A stretch of 64,000 nt of DNA from assembly GCA_050944475.1 (NCBI GenBank), contig JBMNRD010000001.1:248001-312000 (forward strand), in the 5' to 3' direction. Source of the DNA: RGIG5612 sp050944475 (GTDB taxonomy: Bacteria > Bacillota > Clostridia > Lachnospirales > Lachnospiraceae). Both the position numbers and the translations under genes were made by a program. This document shows, piece by piece, positions 54,206-63,500 of the stretch (position 1 is its first letter; each line of letters begins with the position of its first letter). Under the pieces are notes generated by a model, which did not search any database, was not told where the DNA came from, and saw only the letters and a list, made by a program, of their open reading frames with translations.

Positions 54206-55030
54206 CTATCTGCGTTTCCCGCGTGTTCTATACTTGGCAAGAAGAATTATTAAAAGTACCAGCAGCATGGGTACTGCAATCACCGGCGTCACTATGACCG
54301 GATTAATCCGGTATGCCTCATTTGCCACATAAATCAGCGGCTTAGGCGCTGCCGTTTCAATTCTCACCCCGCGAATCATCAGTCGATGTGTGTTGATTCC
54401 ATAGGGCGTGCAGGTAAACAATGTACAATAATCTTTTCCCTCGACGGGAAGCAATCCCTCAATCTCATGAGGCAGGACAATCCTTATCCGATCCACCTCG
54501 TAGGTCAAAACCCTGTTCAGAATTGTCAGTGTAAAAACGTCCCCCTCTTCCAACTTATCAAGATGGGTGAAAAGTTTAGCACTGGGCAATCCCCTGTGCG
54601 CGGAAAAAACACTGTGGGTTCCGGGTCCGCCGGCAGGCAGACTGCTGCCCTCCAGGTGTCCTGCCGCCGAATTAAGCACCTCAGCGGAGGTTCCGTGGTA
54701 AATAGGCAATTCCACATTGATTTTATCGATTGTGATATAACCCATTACTCCGCTGCCGCCTACGTTAAGAAGATCTTCGTAACCGGCCACCTCATCAAAC
54801 GTAGAAAAGGGTTCTGTCAGCTCCGCCAGCTTAAGGTTGTATTCATCGGCTGCGGCAAACACGTCTGAGAAATCCATCCTGTCCATAGACTGCAAAGTCT
54901 CTTCATATCTGCTGATGACCCTTGACTGGGTTCTCCGGTTCCAATAATTCGCCGCCGTCGGGTAGATTATAAGGGACACTCCGATAAAGAAAATCAGAAC
55001 CAATATAATTGCTGATAATCGTTTCTTCAA
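54206..55030 (-). CDS. Class C (pilin-polymerising) sortase
   Basis: A 274-residue sortase with membrane helices at both ends, the hallmark of class C. The lid region is present before the barrel (about 70-95). The catalytic His is in FSAHRGLPSAKLF and the Cys in LFTCTPYGINTHRLMIRG, with the Arg. It starts at TTG with AAGGGA upstream and lies directly after the major pilin gene, separated by hairpins. Confidence 0.9.
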   Translation of the reverse strand: MKKRLSAIILVLIFFIGVSLIIYPTAANYWNRRTQSRVISRYEETLQSMDRMDFSDVFAAADEYNLKLAELTEPFSTFDEVAGYEDLLNVGGSGVMGYITIDKINVELPIYHGTSAEVLNSAAGHLEGSSLPAGGPGTHSVFSAHRGLPSAKLFTHLDKLEEGDVFTLTILNRVLTYEVDRIRIVLPHEIEGLLPVEGKDYCTLFTCTPYGINTHRLMIRGVRIETAAPKPLIYVANEAYRINPVIVTPVIAVPMLLVLLIILLAKYRTRGKRR

Positions 55031-55067
55031 TAATTATGTCCCTTCTTCAACCGGAGTCACGTCCCGG

Positions 55068-55129
55068 CGGCACTTCGTGCCGTCTTGGATATTCGCCCCT
55101 GTCATCCCGGGGCAGGGCATCCCGCCCTG
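55068..55129 (-). promoter_or_regulatory. GC-rich hairpins between major pilin and sortase genes
   Basis: Three short perfect stems: CGGCAC/GTGCCG (55068-55082), GCCCC/GGGGC (55095-55113) and CAGGGC/GCCCTG (55113-55129); the last two compete for one base. No T-run follows, so they may stabilise the pilin mRNA or attenuate readthrough rather than terminate fully. Confidence 0.5.
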
Positions 55130-55151
55130 TCCTTATGCCTCGTCTTATTTA

Positions 55152-56741
55152 TTAATCAAAATTATCTTTTTTTGACGCAACTTTCTTCCTTGTAACAAGA
55201 AGCACAACTGCAACAACAATCAAAATTCCGCCGATAATGTAAAAGATAGTTGTTCCTATTCCGCCCGTTTCGGGAAGGACCGAGCCGGACCTGTTGACGA
55301 TGTCGTTGTCGGTGTTGCTGTTTAACTCGGTAAATGTAACGGTTGCGGAGATATGATCCGCATCCTCAATATGTGTAGCGGAAATAACAACAATGATATC
55401 CTCGCAAGTATTGTAGCCTTCAGGTGTGGTGGTCTCCTTCAGAATATAAGTTCCCGCATCAAGGCCCTTGATGTTGAAAATACCTGTGGTTTCGGCAGAG
55501 AACATTTCCACTGCAGTCTCTCCTGCCTTTACCGGACGATAAGCAGCTAAAGCCGTATCATAAATCAGTTCAACTTCGGTAATTCCGTTTGATTCATAAA
55601 GCTTGAAGCCGACGCCTGAAAATTCATTGCCCACGACTGCGGAACCCTCATACTTTGTATTAAGAACTTCATAAGTGAATACATATACCACGTCCTTCGG
55701 AGTCTTTCCGAGACCGGAGCCGTCGGGATTGTTGGAATACTCCAAATAAACCTCGTTCTGATTGTCATCCGCCGTATCGTCCGCAATTGTTGCGGTATTT
55801 GCGATTACTGCATCCTCATTTAAATGAGCATTATAGATAACGGTAATTACCGCACCGTCTGTAAGATTCGCGCCCAATACCTTGATATCCGCAATTTCGA
55901 TAGTCATTGTGCGATTCATATCATTAACTGTCAATGAATACTGCCCGGCGTTCAGGGTAACGTCATCTATCTCAACACTGACTATTTCTTCATAGGTTAT
56001 GCCCTCTGACCAGTTATCCGTAAATTTCACCGCATATGTAGCATAACGGTCAAACCGGATGTCGGCCGGAAGAGTAGCAATAAGCTTGAGCTGGAAGGTT
56101 TCATTGATAGCATGGTCGGCGCTTTCACCCCATCCTGCGGCGTGTCCCGCCTCGGCGTCCGCTTCCTCATCCCATACCTGTTTGTCAATCGAAGGCTTGT
56201 CTGTCTTTGCCGCAATTGTAATATCTCTGGTAACCTGAAGAACCGCGGGATTGGCCACATCGTCCTGCCCTTCCACATTAGTGGTGTCCACGATAAGGTA
56301 GTAACCGTCCGCGAGATCAGTTGTGCCGGGGGTTAATTCCGTGTATGTGCTGCTCTTGTTTGCCAGGGCCAGCTTTGCAAACTTTTCAGCCGCAGCCGAG
56401 CCGTCAGCAAATACAACAAAAGCCGCAGCCACATCGGCAGCAGTTACGCAGTCTGCAAAAACATTGGCCACATAGCCCCCTTCACCAAACGTTCCGGTTG
56501 AAAATGCAGTTGTTTCGGCCTTTAATGCATCCAGAAATGCTGAGGAAGCGATGCCGTCTCCCCACTGAACATTACCCAATGCGCCTTCGCTTTCGGCCTG
56601 CGTACCTGTGAAAATCTGATACGCGACATAGGTATGGCTTTCATCAGGCACGGTCACTGTGGCTGCCATAGTACTTATGCCCGTCAATATCGTCATAACA
56701 AGTCCTAAAAACAATGCGACGGATTTTTTTGAGGTTTTCAT
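55152..56741 (-). CDS. LPXTG-anchored major pilin (SpaH/EbpB type)
   Basis: A 529-residue backbone pilin. Signal peptide at about 7-27; several Ig-like domains; the SpaH/EbpB-type central domain (about 180-340) and a Cna-B-like domain with the E-box YILKETTTPEGY near 460; sorting signal LPETGG, hydrophobic helix and a KKVASKK tail. Intramolecular isopeptide bonds are expected from the domain types. The ATG follows GGAAGGAACC. It should be polymerised by the class C sortase downstream. Confidence 0.9.
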   Translation of the reverse strand: MKTSKKSVALFLGLVMTILTGISTMAATVTVPDESHTYVAYQIFTGTQAESEGALGNVQWGDGIASSAFLDALKAETTAFSTGTFGEGGYVANVFADCVTAADVAAAFVVFADGSAAAEKFAKLALANKSSTYTELTPGTTDLADGYYLIVDTTNVEGQDDVANPAVLQVTRDITIAAKTDKPSIDKQVWDEEADAEAGHAAGWGESADHAINETFQLKLIATLPADIRFDRYATYAVKFTDNWSEGITYEEIVSVEIDDVTLNAGQYSLTVNDMNRTMTIEIADIKVLGANLTDGAVITVIYNAHLNEDAVIANTATIADDTADDNQNEVYLEYSNNPDGSGLGKTPKDVVYVFTYEVLNTKYEGSAVVGNEFSGVGFKLYESNGITEVELIYDTALAAYRPVKAGETAVEMFSAETTGIFNIKGLDAGTYILKETTTPEGYNTCEDIIVVISATHIEDADHISATVTFTELNSNTDNDIVNRSGSVLPETGGIGTTIFYIIGGILIVVAVVLLVTRKKVASKKDNFD

Positions 56742-56768
56742 GTTTTTGGTTCCTTCCTGTTTTTGGTT

Positions 56769-58382
56769 TCAGTAATCCATCTTTGCCGCGACGCCCCTGC
56801 CCGGCTTTACAGGCCGCGAACCTAACCTCATTCCACGATAGCGCCTGCTATAACGTCTGCGGCAGCGTCTGTAATAGTACCTGAATTTCTTTATTAATAT
56901 CAGAGAAATACCCGTTAATAGAATACCTCCGAATATACAAATCAGCTCGCCCGGCCCTCCGGTTTCGGGAAGCAAATAGGGCGACTCCCTTTCATTTTCC
57001 GCCTCCGCGCGGCGGCTGGCGGTAGCGACATCCGCCGCAGTCAACATGAAATCTTCCGGCATGTGGTCCGGCGAAGTCTGGTTATTGCTGTACCAGAAAT
57101 AATACTTCATAGGATTATCGGGCATGATATAGCCGACAGGGGCTGCGGTCTCCATAATGCAAAACGCCGTATTGTGAGCATAAACCCTGGTCGAGGTTCC
57201 CTCATAGGTATCCGTACACCTGATGATAAAGGATCCATTGCTGTCCGTTACATATGTCTTGCCCGTGGACACCCATTCGTAAGTACCTGTTTGCGCATTG
57301 AGCTCCCACCTGTATACGGTAAATTCCGCACCCGCCACGGGAAGTCCGGTGCCCGCATCTAACTTTACAAGCTTGAATTCCTTGCAGCTCGACTCGCCGG
57401 AGGTTTCAAAATCCTCTTCATCAATGTTAATGGGCTCCTCGTCCGAATGCTGAGCTTCTCCTTCAAGAGTTATCGTATTGGTCAGACTGATGCCGCCTGT
57501 CATGGAGCAGTTCACACAATAAATATACGAAAGCCTTAAATGTGCGCTGTCGGGAATTTCCATTACGATATGCGCATGCTTGATTGTAGGGTCATCCGGA
57601 TCAATTTCGGTATGTGCCTCCCATGAAACATTGGGAACTGTCTCCCACTGTCCTCCAATCTCTCTTTCCAAGAGCACGGAATTCAGATTCAGCACGACCT
57701 CACCCGTACCCGATTGACAAGTCCAGGTATAGGTCAAAATGTCGGTCAAAGTCAGCGTCTCCGGATCAAGCTGCCCGTCCTCGCTTACCAAAAGGTTTTC
57801 CGCATCGGGATTTATGTCAATGGTATATGTAATCGTATGTGAGTTTTTATCCCAGATTCCGGACTTGTCAATGACCTTCTTCATTTTGGTAAGATTGGCA
57901 ACTATTGTATTATCCGCCCGGCCGTAATTGGAACTGTCCGCCTGTACCTTGACGGAGTTGTTTAAGGTAAGGCTGATGGTCCCGTTCTCCGGCCATGCGG
58001 ATTCCTTGAATTTGCAATAATAAACGATATAAAATGTGTTGCTCAGAATGGTAGAGGAAACACCGTTTGCCGGAGTCAGCGTAATATCGACAACACCCCT
58101 GCCGTCCCCGTCGGTAACCACGCTTCCTGTGACATTTGTCTGGCTGCCCCACCCCGGTATTGTCGCGTTTATGATGCCTCCGTCAACACTTACGTTATAG
58201 TGGGTTTCCTGGTCAATCTTATAGTTCCACACTGTCAGACCGTCTCTTACCTTTAATCCTGCAAGCTCCACGCCTACGGGAAGTGTATCCTCTACCCGGT
58301 ACTGCAATGCATCCTGCTTGGGATCAACTTGCACAATCCACTCAAAGATAGTGTCCCTGTCCGTTTCGTAGTTGAAAGCCAT
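56769..58382 (-). CDS. C-terminal part of the tip adhesin, after an in-frame amber stop
   Basis: This frame continues without shift from the 969-codon frame at 58416; a TAG and eleven sense codons lie between. It has no signal peptide. It contains repeated beta domains (FEWIVQVDPKQDALQYRVED), a Cna-B-type domain (FKLVKLDAGTGLPVAGAEF) and a sorting signal LPETGGPGELIC with a hydrophobic helix. After the helix comes a tail of nearly 40 residues very rich in Arg and Tyr, much longer than the usual few basic residues. Alone it could not be exported; it is most sensibly the second half of the tip protein. Internal reinitiation at the ATG (GAGGA ten bases upstream) is possible. Confidence 0.75.
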   Translation of the reverse strand: MAFNYETDRDTIFEWIVQVDPKQDALQYRVEDTLPVGVELAGLKVRDGLTVWNYKIDQETHYNVSVDGGIINATIPGWGSQTNVTGSVVTDGDGRGVVDITLTPANGVSSTILSNTFYIVYYCKFKESAWPENGTISLTLNNSVKVQADSSNYGRADNTIVANLTKMKKVIDKSGIWDKNSHTITYTIDINPDAENLLVSEDGQLDPETLTLTDILTYTWTCQSGTGEVVLNLNSVLLEREIGGQWETVPNVSWEAHTEIDPDDPTIKHAHIVMEIPDSAHLRLSYIYCVNCSMTGGISLTNTITLEGEAQHSDEEPINIDEEDFETSGESSCKEFKLVKLDAGTGLPVAGAEFTVYRWELNAQTGTYEWVSTGKTYVTDSNGSFIIRCTDTYEGTSTRVYAHNTAFCIMETAAPVGYIMPDNPMKYYFWYSNNQTSPDHMPEDFMLTAADVATASRRAEAENERESPYLLPETGGPGELICIFGGILLTGISLILIKKFRYYYRRCRRRYSRRYRGMRLGSRPVKPGRGVAAKMDY

Positions 58383-58415
58383 GGACTTGCTGTCCTCGGA
58401 AAAGAAAGGATTGCC

Positions 58416-61325
58416 CTATTGATTGGTCTGTACATTCAGCTTTTTGACATTGGGGCTGATGTTTTCCTGCACGGTCAGGGTTTTTGAGCCGTCGGTAAAT
58501 GTGTTGATAAAGTTTCTGCACTCTTCACCGTTCATTTCCGCCGTGGCCTGATATTGCCATTCGATGGTCTCGAACAGCCCGTTGGCCAGGACATTGGGGT
58601 CACCCGACTCACCGGCAATGGCAAAGCTGTAGCCGATGATTTTAGTGTTGTCATTTGGATCATATACCGGGGCGGGCGCAGTAATGTTGCCTGCTCCCCA
58701 TGCGTTTTGCAAATTGGTAACAAGCGTACTCCACTGAGCCTGAGTCATGTAATGACCCGCCGGACTTAATGTGTCACTGAACTCTGTAGTCGGGGCAATT
58801 CCGTTTGCCGGAACATCCACCGTAACCGTCCAGGTGATGTTATACACACCTTCCGACACCAAAGTGTGCCCGCCGGAGACTTTATCAAAGTCGCCGCCGG
58901 TTATTTCAACGCTCCAATCGGAGCTCTCTTCGTCAAAATTCGCGTGGTTGTCAACGATTATGTCTTCGCCGTATTCCGCATCCGCCCTGGTTTCATATTG
59001 AATCCAATAAAGATTTTTATTTTCAGCAGAACCGTCCGCAGGCAGAAAACGAATGCCGGTTACATTGTCGTGTGCGTCATAAATAAATTCATAATCCACA
59101 CCGAGCACCGCCGGCGGCCACCAGCCGTTCTTTGTGATAAGAATTCCGCTGTCGCCTCCGATTGCCTCCGGGAGCATTTGGTCCGTAAGTATCTTGCCGG
59201 CAATGTCCGCACGCCTTTCATTTATATTAATAACCCACTTTATGATATCGTCATCCTGCGCGAAACCGTGCTTGCTGACAATCTTCCTTTTCTGCCTGTA
59301 TATTATGTACTCGGCAATATCCGATACGGAATCGTTTCCATCGCTGGAGCTGGCCGTAATTTCATTGGTTGCGGAAACATTTACTTCTCCCTCAAGTCCT
59401 GTCACCTGATATTCATAAATAATGGTGTAGGACTCACCGGCCATCAGCTGCGGAAGAGTCATTGCCATATTATATGCATTCTGGCCGTTCGGAGTGAATA
59501 CGGCCTCAGCTTCAACGGGCTCCGAAGTACTGTTTGCCAGATGCTTTGTTACGGAAACAAGCGCAGGAGATGACACACTGCCGTCCCCGGCATATGTAAA
59601 CACATCCGCAAGCACCACCTCGTCGGGTGTTCCCCTGACGGAGTTTACGGTAACCTCGTACCTTAATACATCACCGATCTCAAGAGCACCGGTCTTCTGT
59701 GCAGTTATGTCATATTCCTCGGTTATTTCATCCGGGGGAATGTCAAGCGTACAGTCGTCCGTAAAAATTATCTGAATGCCGTCAAGATTCTCATCGTCGT
59801 CGCCGTTGATATAGCAACGGAAGCGCAATAAATTGTCGACGATGCCGCCGCCGTCGATGGCTTCTTGAGCAAATTCCTCATCATAATCTATTACAATGCT
59901 GAAGGTTCCGTCTCCGTCATCAATAAAACTGTAGGTGAAGGCCAGCCTCAAAGGATTGCTGCCCACATCGTAGGCCGAGTAAGGACCGTTGGCAACCAGC
60001 GGATCCGAAAGGATAATCGCTGCCGGAAGCTGGAAAGTAAAACTTCCTCCTGCATTCATGGTACTCTCAATAACACTCGCCGGAAGTTCAAAAGCCATCT
60101 CCAAGAGCGTTCTGTAATAAGTCCCTATTTTTATGGTTCCCGAGCCGGTGACTGAAGTAATGTATTCGTCCAGCTCCGTGTCAAACGGAGGTGACCTGAG
60201 CGGGGGACTCTTGGCGTAGAAGAACGACCCTTCATTGCCGGAGTTGCTTTTAAGGCCTTTAGTATTTGCACCCCTGGGGGACTCTTCCTCCGGAGTTTTT
60301 TCTTCAATACCGGTCTCAACAGCGGTCCCGGACTCTAAGGCATTCTCGGATTCCGACGCTGCCCCGGTTTTAATGCTCTGCTCAGATTCGGCAGTCTGTT
60401 CGGATTCGGCGGTCTCCTCAATCTCCGGTCCCGGAGCTGATTCAGTTTCCGGCGGCTCCTCGGATGTCTCCGATTCTGTCGGCTCTTTAACTGACCCCAG
60501 CACACCATAGCCCGCTACCGCGGCGGATGAGAAGAAGTAATACCTCTCTTCAACGCATTCATCGGAATTGCCCTCTACAACGGTAAATCCGTCGGCTGTC
60601 AGGTCGCAGATAATTCCCACGCCGTCGACTGTTCCATTTCCGTCCTTATCCATGAAAGCCAGATCGCCTTCCGAGGGCGTATATCCGTCTGCCGAAACAA
60701 ATTTGCCGACACCCTGCCACATTTGCAGCATTGTGTTGCAGCCGGTATTATAGGGTGCCGCATCCTCACCGATTCCGGCATAATGCAGGCAGAATGAGGC
60801 AAATGCCGCCGACCAGTTGTCAATATAGGCATGGCCCGCCCATGCGCCGTAGCGTGTATAGCCCCTCTCGCTGTGGGTACCGTCTTCATGCCTGTCAAAT
60901 TCCACGTTCCGGGTACTTTCAACATAACCGATCTGGGAACGGGCGACATTTACCAAATCCGCCGCTGCATTCCCCGTAAGGGCAGGCAGGGTTGCCTCCC
61001 AAATATCTTCATTTTCCACATCCGCAGACGGATCGGAATAACATTCCAGACTATGAACATGCTCCTCAAGGCCACAGCAATACACCGGCTCTGCGGAAGA
61101 TGTATCCCCGGAAGCCGGTTCTGCAAGACAGCTTTCATCATGCACGTGTTCAATCTTATTGCAGCATGCCTCCCGGGTCATTGTAAGCCCCACAATTCTC
61201 AGCTGCCAGAAAACACCCATGGAAATAATAAGCGCAAGAATGCATACTATGCTGACGACCTTCTGCTTCCTGCGCCGTTTTTGTTTCAGTTTTCGGATAT
61301 AGGTTTTCGTTAAATTTTTGTGCAT
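58416..61325 (-). CDS. Pilus tip adhesin, N-terminal part with degenerate CHAP domain
   Basis: 969 codons ending in TAG. Order: basic start and membrane/signal segment (about 22-48), two HVHxxxC motifs (EHVHDESC at 60-66, EHVHSLEC at 88-95), a CHAP-like domain (about 118-285), a Ser/Glu-rich linker (about 285-365), then collagen-binding/DUF11-like beta domains. In the CHAP domain the catalytic Cys is Ser172 (NWSAAFASFCL) and the usual His is Gly235 (DGVGII), so it should be inactive. It has no sorting signal; that lies in frame beyond the amber codon. Full product if read through: about 1517 residues. Confidence 0.82.
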   Translation of the reverse strand: MHKNLTKTYIRKLKQKRRRKQKVVSIVCILALIISMGVFWQLRIVGLTMTREACCNKIEHVHDESCLAEPASGDTSSAEPVYCCGLEEHVHSLECYSDPSADVENEDIWEATLPALTGNAAADLVNVARSQIGYVESTRNVEFDRHEDGTHSERGYTRYGAWAGHAYIDNWSAAFASFCLHYAGIGEDAAPYNTGCNTMLQMWQGVGKFVSADGYTPSEGDLAFMDKDGNGTVDGVGIICDLTADGFTVVEGNSDECVEERYYFFSSAAVAGYGVLGSVKEPTESETSEEPPETESAPGPEIEETAESEQTAESEQSIKTGAASESENALESGTAVETGIEEKTPEEESPRGANTKGLKSNSGNEGSFFYAKSPPLRSPPFDTELDEYITSVTGSGTIKIGTYYRTLLEMAFELPASVIESTMNAGGSFTFQLPAAIILSDPLVANGPYSAYDVGSNPLRLAFTYSFIDDGDGTFSIVIDYDEEFAQEAIDGGGIVDNLLRFRCYINGDDDENLDGIQIIFTDDCTLDIPPDEITEEYDITAQKTGALEIGDVLRYEVTVNSVRGTPDEVVLADVFTYAGDGSVSSPALVSVTKHLANSTSEPVEAEAVFTPNGQNAYNMAMTLPQLMAGESYTIIYEYQVTGLEGEVNVSATNEITASSSDGNDSVSDIAEYIIYRQKRKIVSKHGFAQDDDIIKWVININERRADIAGKILTDQMLPEAIGGDSGILITKNGWWPPAVLGVDYEFIYDAHDNVTGIRFLPADGSAENKNLYWIQYETRADAEYGEDIIVDNHANFDEESSDWSVEITGGDFDKVSGGHTLVSEGVYNITWTVTVDVPANGIAPTTEFSDTLSPAGHYMTQAQWSTLVTNLQNAWGAGNITAPAPVYDPNDNTKIIGYSFAIAGESGDPNVLANGLFETIEWQYQATAEMNGEECRNFINTFTDGSKTLTVQENISPNVKKLNVQTNQ

Positions 61326-61326
61326 G

Positions 61327-61929
61327 CTACGCCCACCTTTTTTCCAGCGCTCCCAAACCCTTGAGCGGCCATATCCGGAAAAGTACCTTTCCTATTATCT
61401 GGTCGTGATTCACGCATCCTATCAAAGAACTCCGCGAGTCAATGGAAGAAACTCTCTTATCTCCCATAACCCAATAACTGTTTTCGGGAATCTGATATGG
61501 ATATTCCACATCATTTTCCCCCAATCCGGGTTCATTCACATATGGTTCCTCAAGCAGGTTCCCGTTCACAAAAACCCTGCCTTCGCCGTCAATGGTAATC
61601 CAGTCTCCCGCACCGGCAATTACTCGCTTGAGAAGTGTTTTATTATTCCAAGTAAAACTGATTAAATCTCCCGCCCTGAAATCTTTTGTCTTGATCAGTA
61701 CGATAATGTCCCCGTTTTTCAGAACGGGGGCCATGCTATCGCCCGATACCTGCATAACCGGCAGAATAAGAGAAGAAATAAGAACAGCAATGGCGGCAAC
61801 TATTAAAAGCGTGTTAATTGTACCGCGAAACGCCCTTCTATATGCAGCTTTTTGTTTTAACCTGCGGCGTTCCGCCTTAACCCGTTCCTCGGAAGGCAAA
61901 ATCACCTGCCGCCTCGTTTTTCCCGTCAA
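61327..61929 (-). CDS. Type I signal peptidase of the pilus locus
   Basis: A 200-residue membrane serine peptidase. One transmembrane helix (about 40-62) precedes the catalytic Ser in QVSGDSMAPVLKNGD; the catalytic Lys is in LLKRVIAGAGD; the late GDKRVSSIDSRSS block is typical. It starts with TTG after GAGGG. Dedicated signal peptidases are common in class C pilus loci and are needed for pilin maturation. One base separates its stop from the adhesin start region. Confidence 0.9.
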   Translation of the reverse strand: MTGKTRRQVILPSEERVKAERRRLKQKAAYRRAFRGTINTLLIVAAIAVLISSLILPVMQVSGDSMAPVLKNGDIIVLIKTKDFRAGDLISFTWNNKTLLKRVIAGAGDWITIDGEGRVFVNGNLLEEPYVNEPGLGENDVEYPYQIPENSYWVMGDKRVSSIDSRSSLIGCVNHDQIIGKVLFRIWPLKGLGALEKRWA

Positions 61930-61995
61930 GTATAATCCCTCAAATCTGCGTATATCCCCCCTGCATTTTTATCCGACGGTTATAGTTGTATTAGT

Positions 61996-62451
61996 TTATG
62001 CTTCATCTTCCATGTCTTCCATGAGGAGTCTGACTGCCTCAAAGGACAACATATAATCTCTTGTTACCTTTTTCATGCGGGCGCACTCTTCTTTAGTGCT
62101 TTTTTTCATTTCATCACATTCCCTGCGGGTTCTCTCCTTCAGGCTGTTGGCAAGCTTTACCGCGCCATCAATTATCTCTTTGGATTGAAATCCCGCCTCT
62201 TCCATTGCCCGGCGCATTTCTTCCATATACATATCCGCAGCGCCCTGTGAGGCTCCGAACACATTATTCAACTCCATGGCCGCATCCGCAATTGATCCCG
62301 CGTTTTCAATTTTTATACGGCGATCTTCCAATTCGCTTTTAAGTGCGTCGTTTTCTGCACGAAGCTCCTTGTCGCTTTGCTGGTATTGATAAATAATTTC
62401 AACCAGCTCCTTCCGGCTTAAACGTTTCAAATCCTTTTCTTTTTCCGACAT
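61996..62451 (-). CDS. Coiled-coil protein upstream of the pilus locus
   Basis: A 151-residue highly charged helical protein, starting MSEKEKDLKRLSRKELVEII, with a coiled coil at about 20-55 (AENDALKSELEDRRIKIE) and a second helical part (about 60-145). Similar proteins appear near sortase/signal peptidase genes in Lachnospirales, from memory. No membrane segment. It may be cotranscribed with the pilus genes or regulate them; function unknown. Confidence 0.65.
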   Translation of the reverse strand: MSEKEKDLKRLSRKELVEIIYQYQQSDKELRAENDALKSELEDRRIKIENAGSIADAAMELNNVFGASQGAADMYMEEMRRAMEEAGFQSKEIIDGAVKLANSLKERTRRECDEMKKSTKEECARMKKVTRDYMLSFEAVRLLMEDMEDEA

Positions 62452-62714
62452 TCCGCGCGCTTTCTAAAAATCTGTGCACCACATAATGATCTTTGTCTCA
62501 ACTTTGCTATACTATGAATCCGGAAGTCTGATATTTCGCGCCTCCGATTGCAAAGACGGCAAAGCAACCGCTGTGTGTATTATGCGGTAGCCCGTTCACA
62601 TATATTATTATAGGTTACATGGTAATGTTTTTCTGAATATTGTCAAGCCTTTTTCAATAATCTGTTTTATTTAGAGCAGTTTGAACAAAAGCATTTATCT
62701 GAAACTATTCATTT
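62452..62714 (-). other. Leader region upstream of the coiled-coil gene
   Basis: 263 bases without a gene. On the minus strand TTGACA (62646-62641) and TATAAT (62612-62607) both occur but 28 bases apart, too far for one promoter. Downstream lies an inverted repeat ACCGC ... GCGGT near 62569-62590 and a GC-rich stretch. I cannot assign it to a known riboswitch. Confidence 0.35.
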
Positions 62715-63500
62715 TTAATAATCTATTTTCACTAAAGTCAGACCCCGGGCAGGAGCCCTGGAAGCGGACAGGCGCCTGTCACATTTGTCTAATATCTCTT
62801 TCATATGAGCCGGGGGATAAACGCCCATCCCTATCTTTTCAAGGGTCCCCGCAATAATTCTCACCATATTGTACAAAAAACCGTTGCCGGAAATTTTGAT
62901 GGTTATCAGCTGCGGGCGATAACCCTCCGCGCCGTCCTCTTTCGGGTCCTTGTCCGGATTGAGCAGTTCAGAATCCACATCAATAGAGTATATTGTACGC
63001 ACGGTGGTTTTCTGCTGTCCCCCGGCAGACGAAAATGCTTTGAAATCATGCTCGCCCAAAAGATATGCCGCAGCCTCCTTCATTTTATCAACATTCAACT
63101 CGTAATATACATAGTCCGTATACAGCCGGACAGTGGGTAAATTACAACGACTGTTCAAAATTTTATACTCATAAGTCTTTGCCTTTGCCTCATATCTGGG
63201 ATGAAAATCCCGGGCGACCTCGCAGGATGAAACAATGCGAATATCCTCAGGCAGTCTTTGGTTAAGCGCATAACTTATTTTCCCGGGAGGAATCCTTGTG
63301 CCCGTATCAAATACCGCAACATTTCCCAAAGCATGTACCCCCGAATCTGTCCTGCTGCAGCCGATAACGGTAGTCTCCTCATTCAGCAATGCGCAAAGAT
63401 GCTCGTTTATGACCTGCTCTACCGCGATTCCGTTTTTCTGAACCTGCCAGCCCACATAATTCGTTCCGTCATATGCAATTGTAAGTTTTATTCTTTTCAT
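62715..63500 (-). CDS. truA: tRNA pseudouridine synthase A
   Basis: Makes pseudouridine at positions 38-40 of tRNA anticodon stems. The 261-residue protein has the catalytic Asp52 in GCSRTDSGVHALGN, the start KLTIAYDGTNYVGWQVQ, EAKAKTYEYKI and GNGFLYNMVRIIAGTL. It starts right after the ecfT stop (TGA then ATG), the common Firmicutes arrangement ecfA-ecfA-ecfT-truA. Confidence 0.96.
   Translation of the reverse strand: MKRIKLTIAYDGTNYVGWQVQKNGIAVEQVINEHLCALLNEETTVIGCSRTDSGVHALGNVAVFDTGTRIPPGKISYALNQRLPEDIRIVSSCEVARDFHPRYEAKAKTYEYKILNSRCNLPTVRLYTDYVYYELNVDKMKEAAAYLLGEHDFKAFSSAGGQQKTTVRTIYSIDVDSELLNPDKDPKEDGAEGYRPQLITIKISGNGFLYNMVRIIAGTLEKIGMGVYPPAHMKEILDKCDRRLSASRAPARGLTLVKIDY

Noticed and set aside
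62520..62600. Possible c-di-GMP-I riboswitch on the plus strand (GCAAAG and GGTAGCC-like words)
   Set aside because: The central hairpin and GACGCAAAGCC core are not in the right order, and a plus-strand switch would point into the 3' end of truA.
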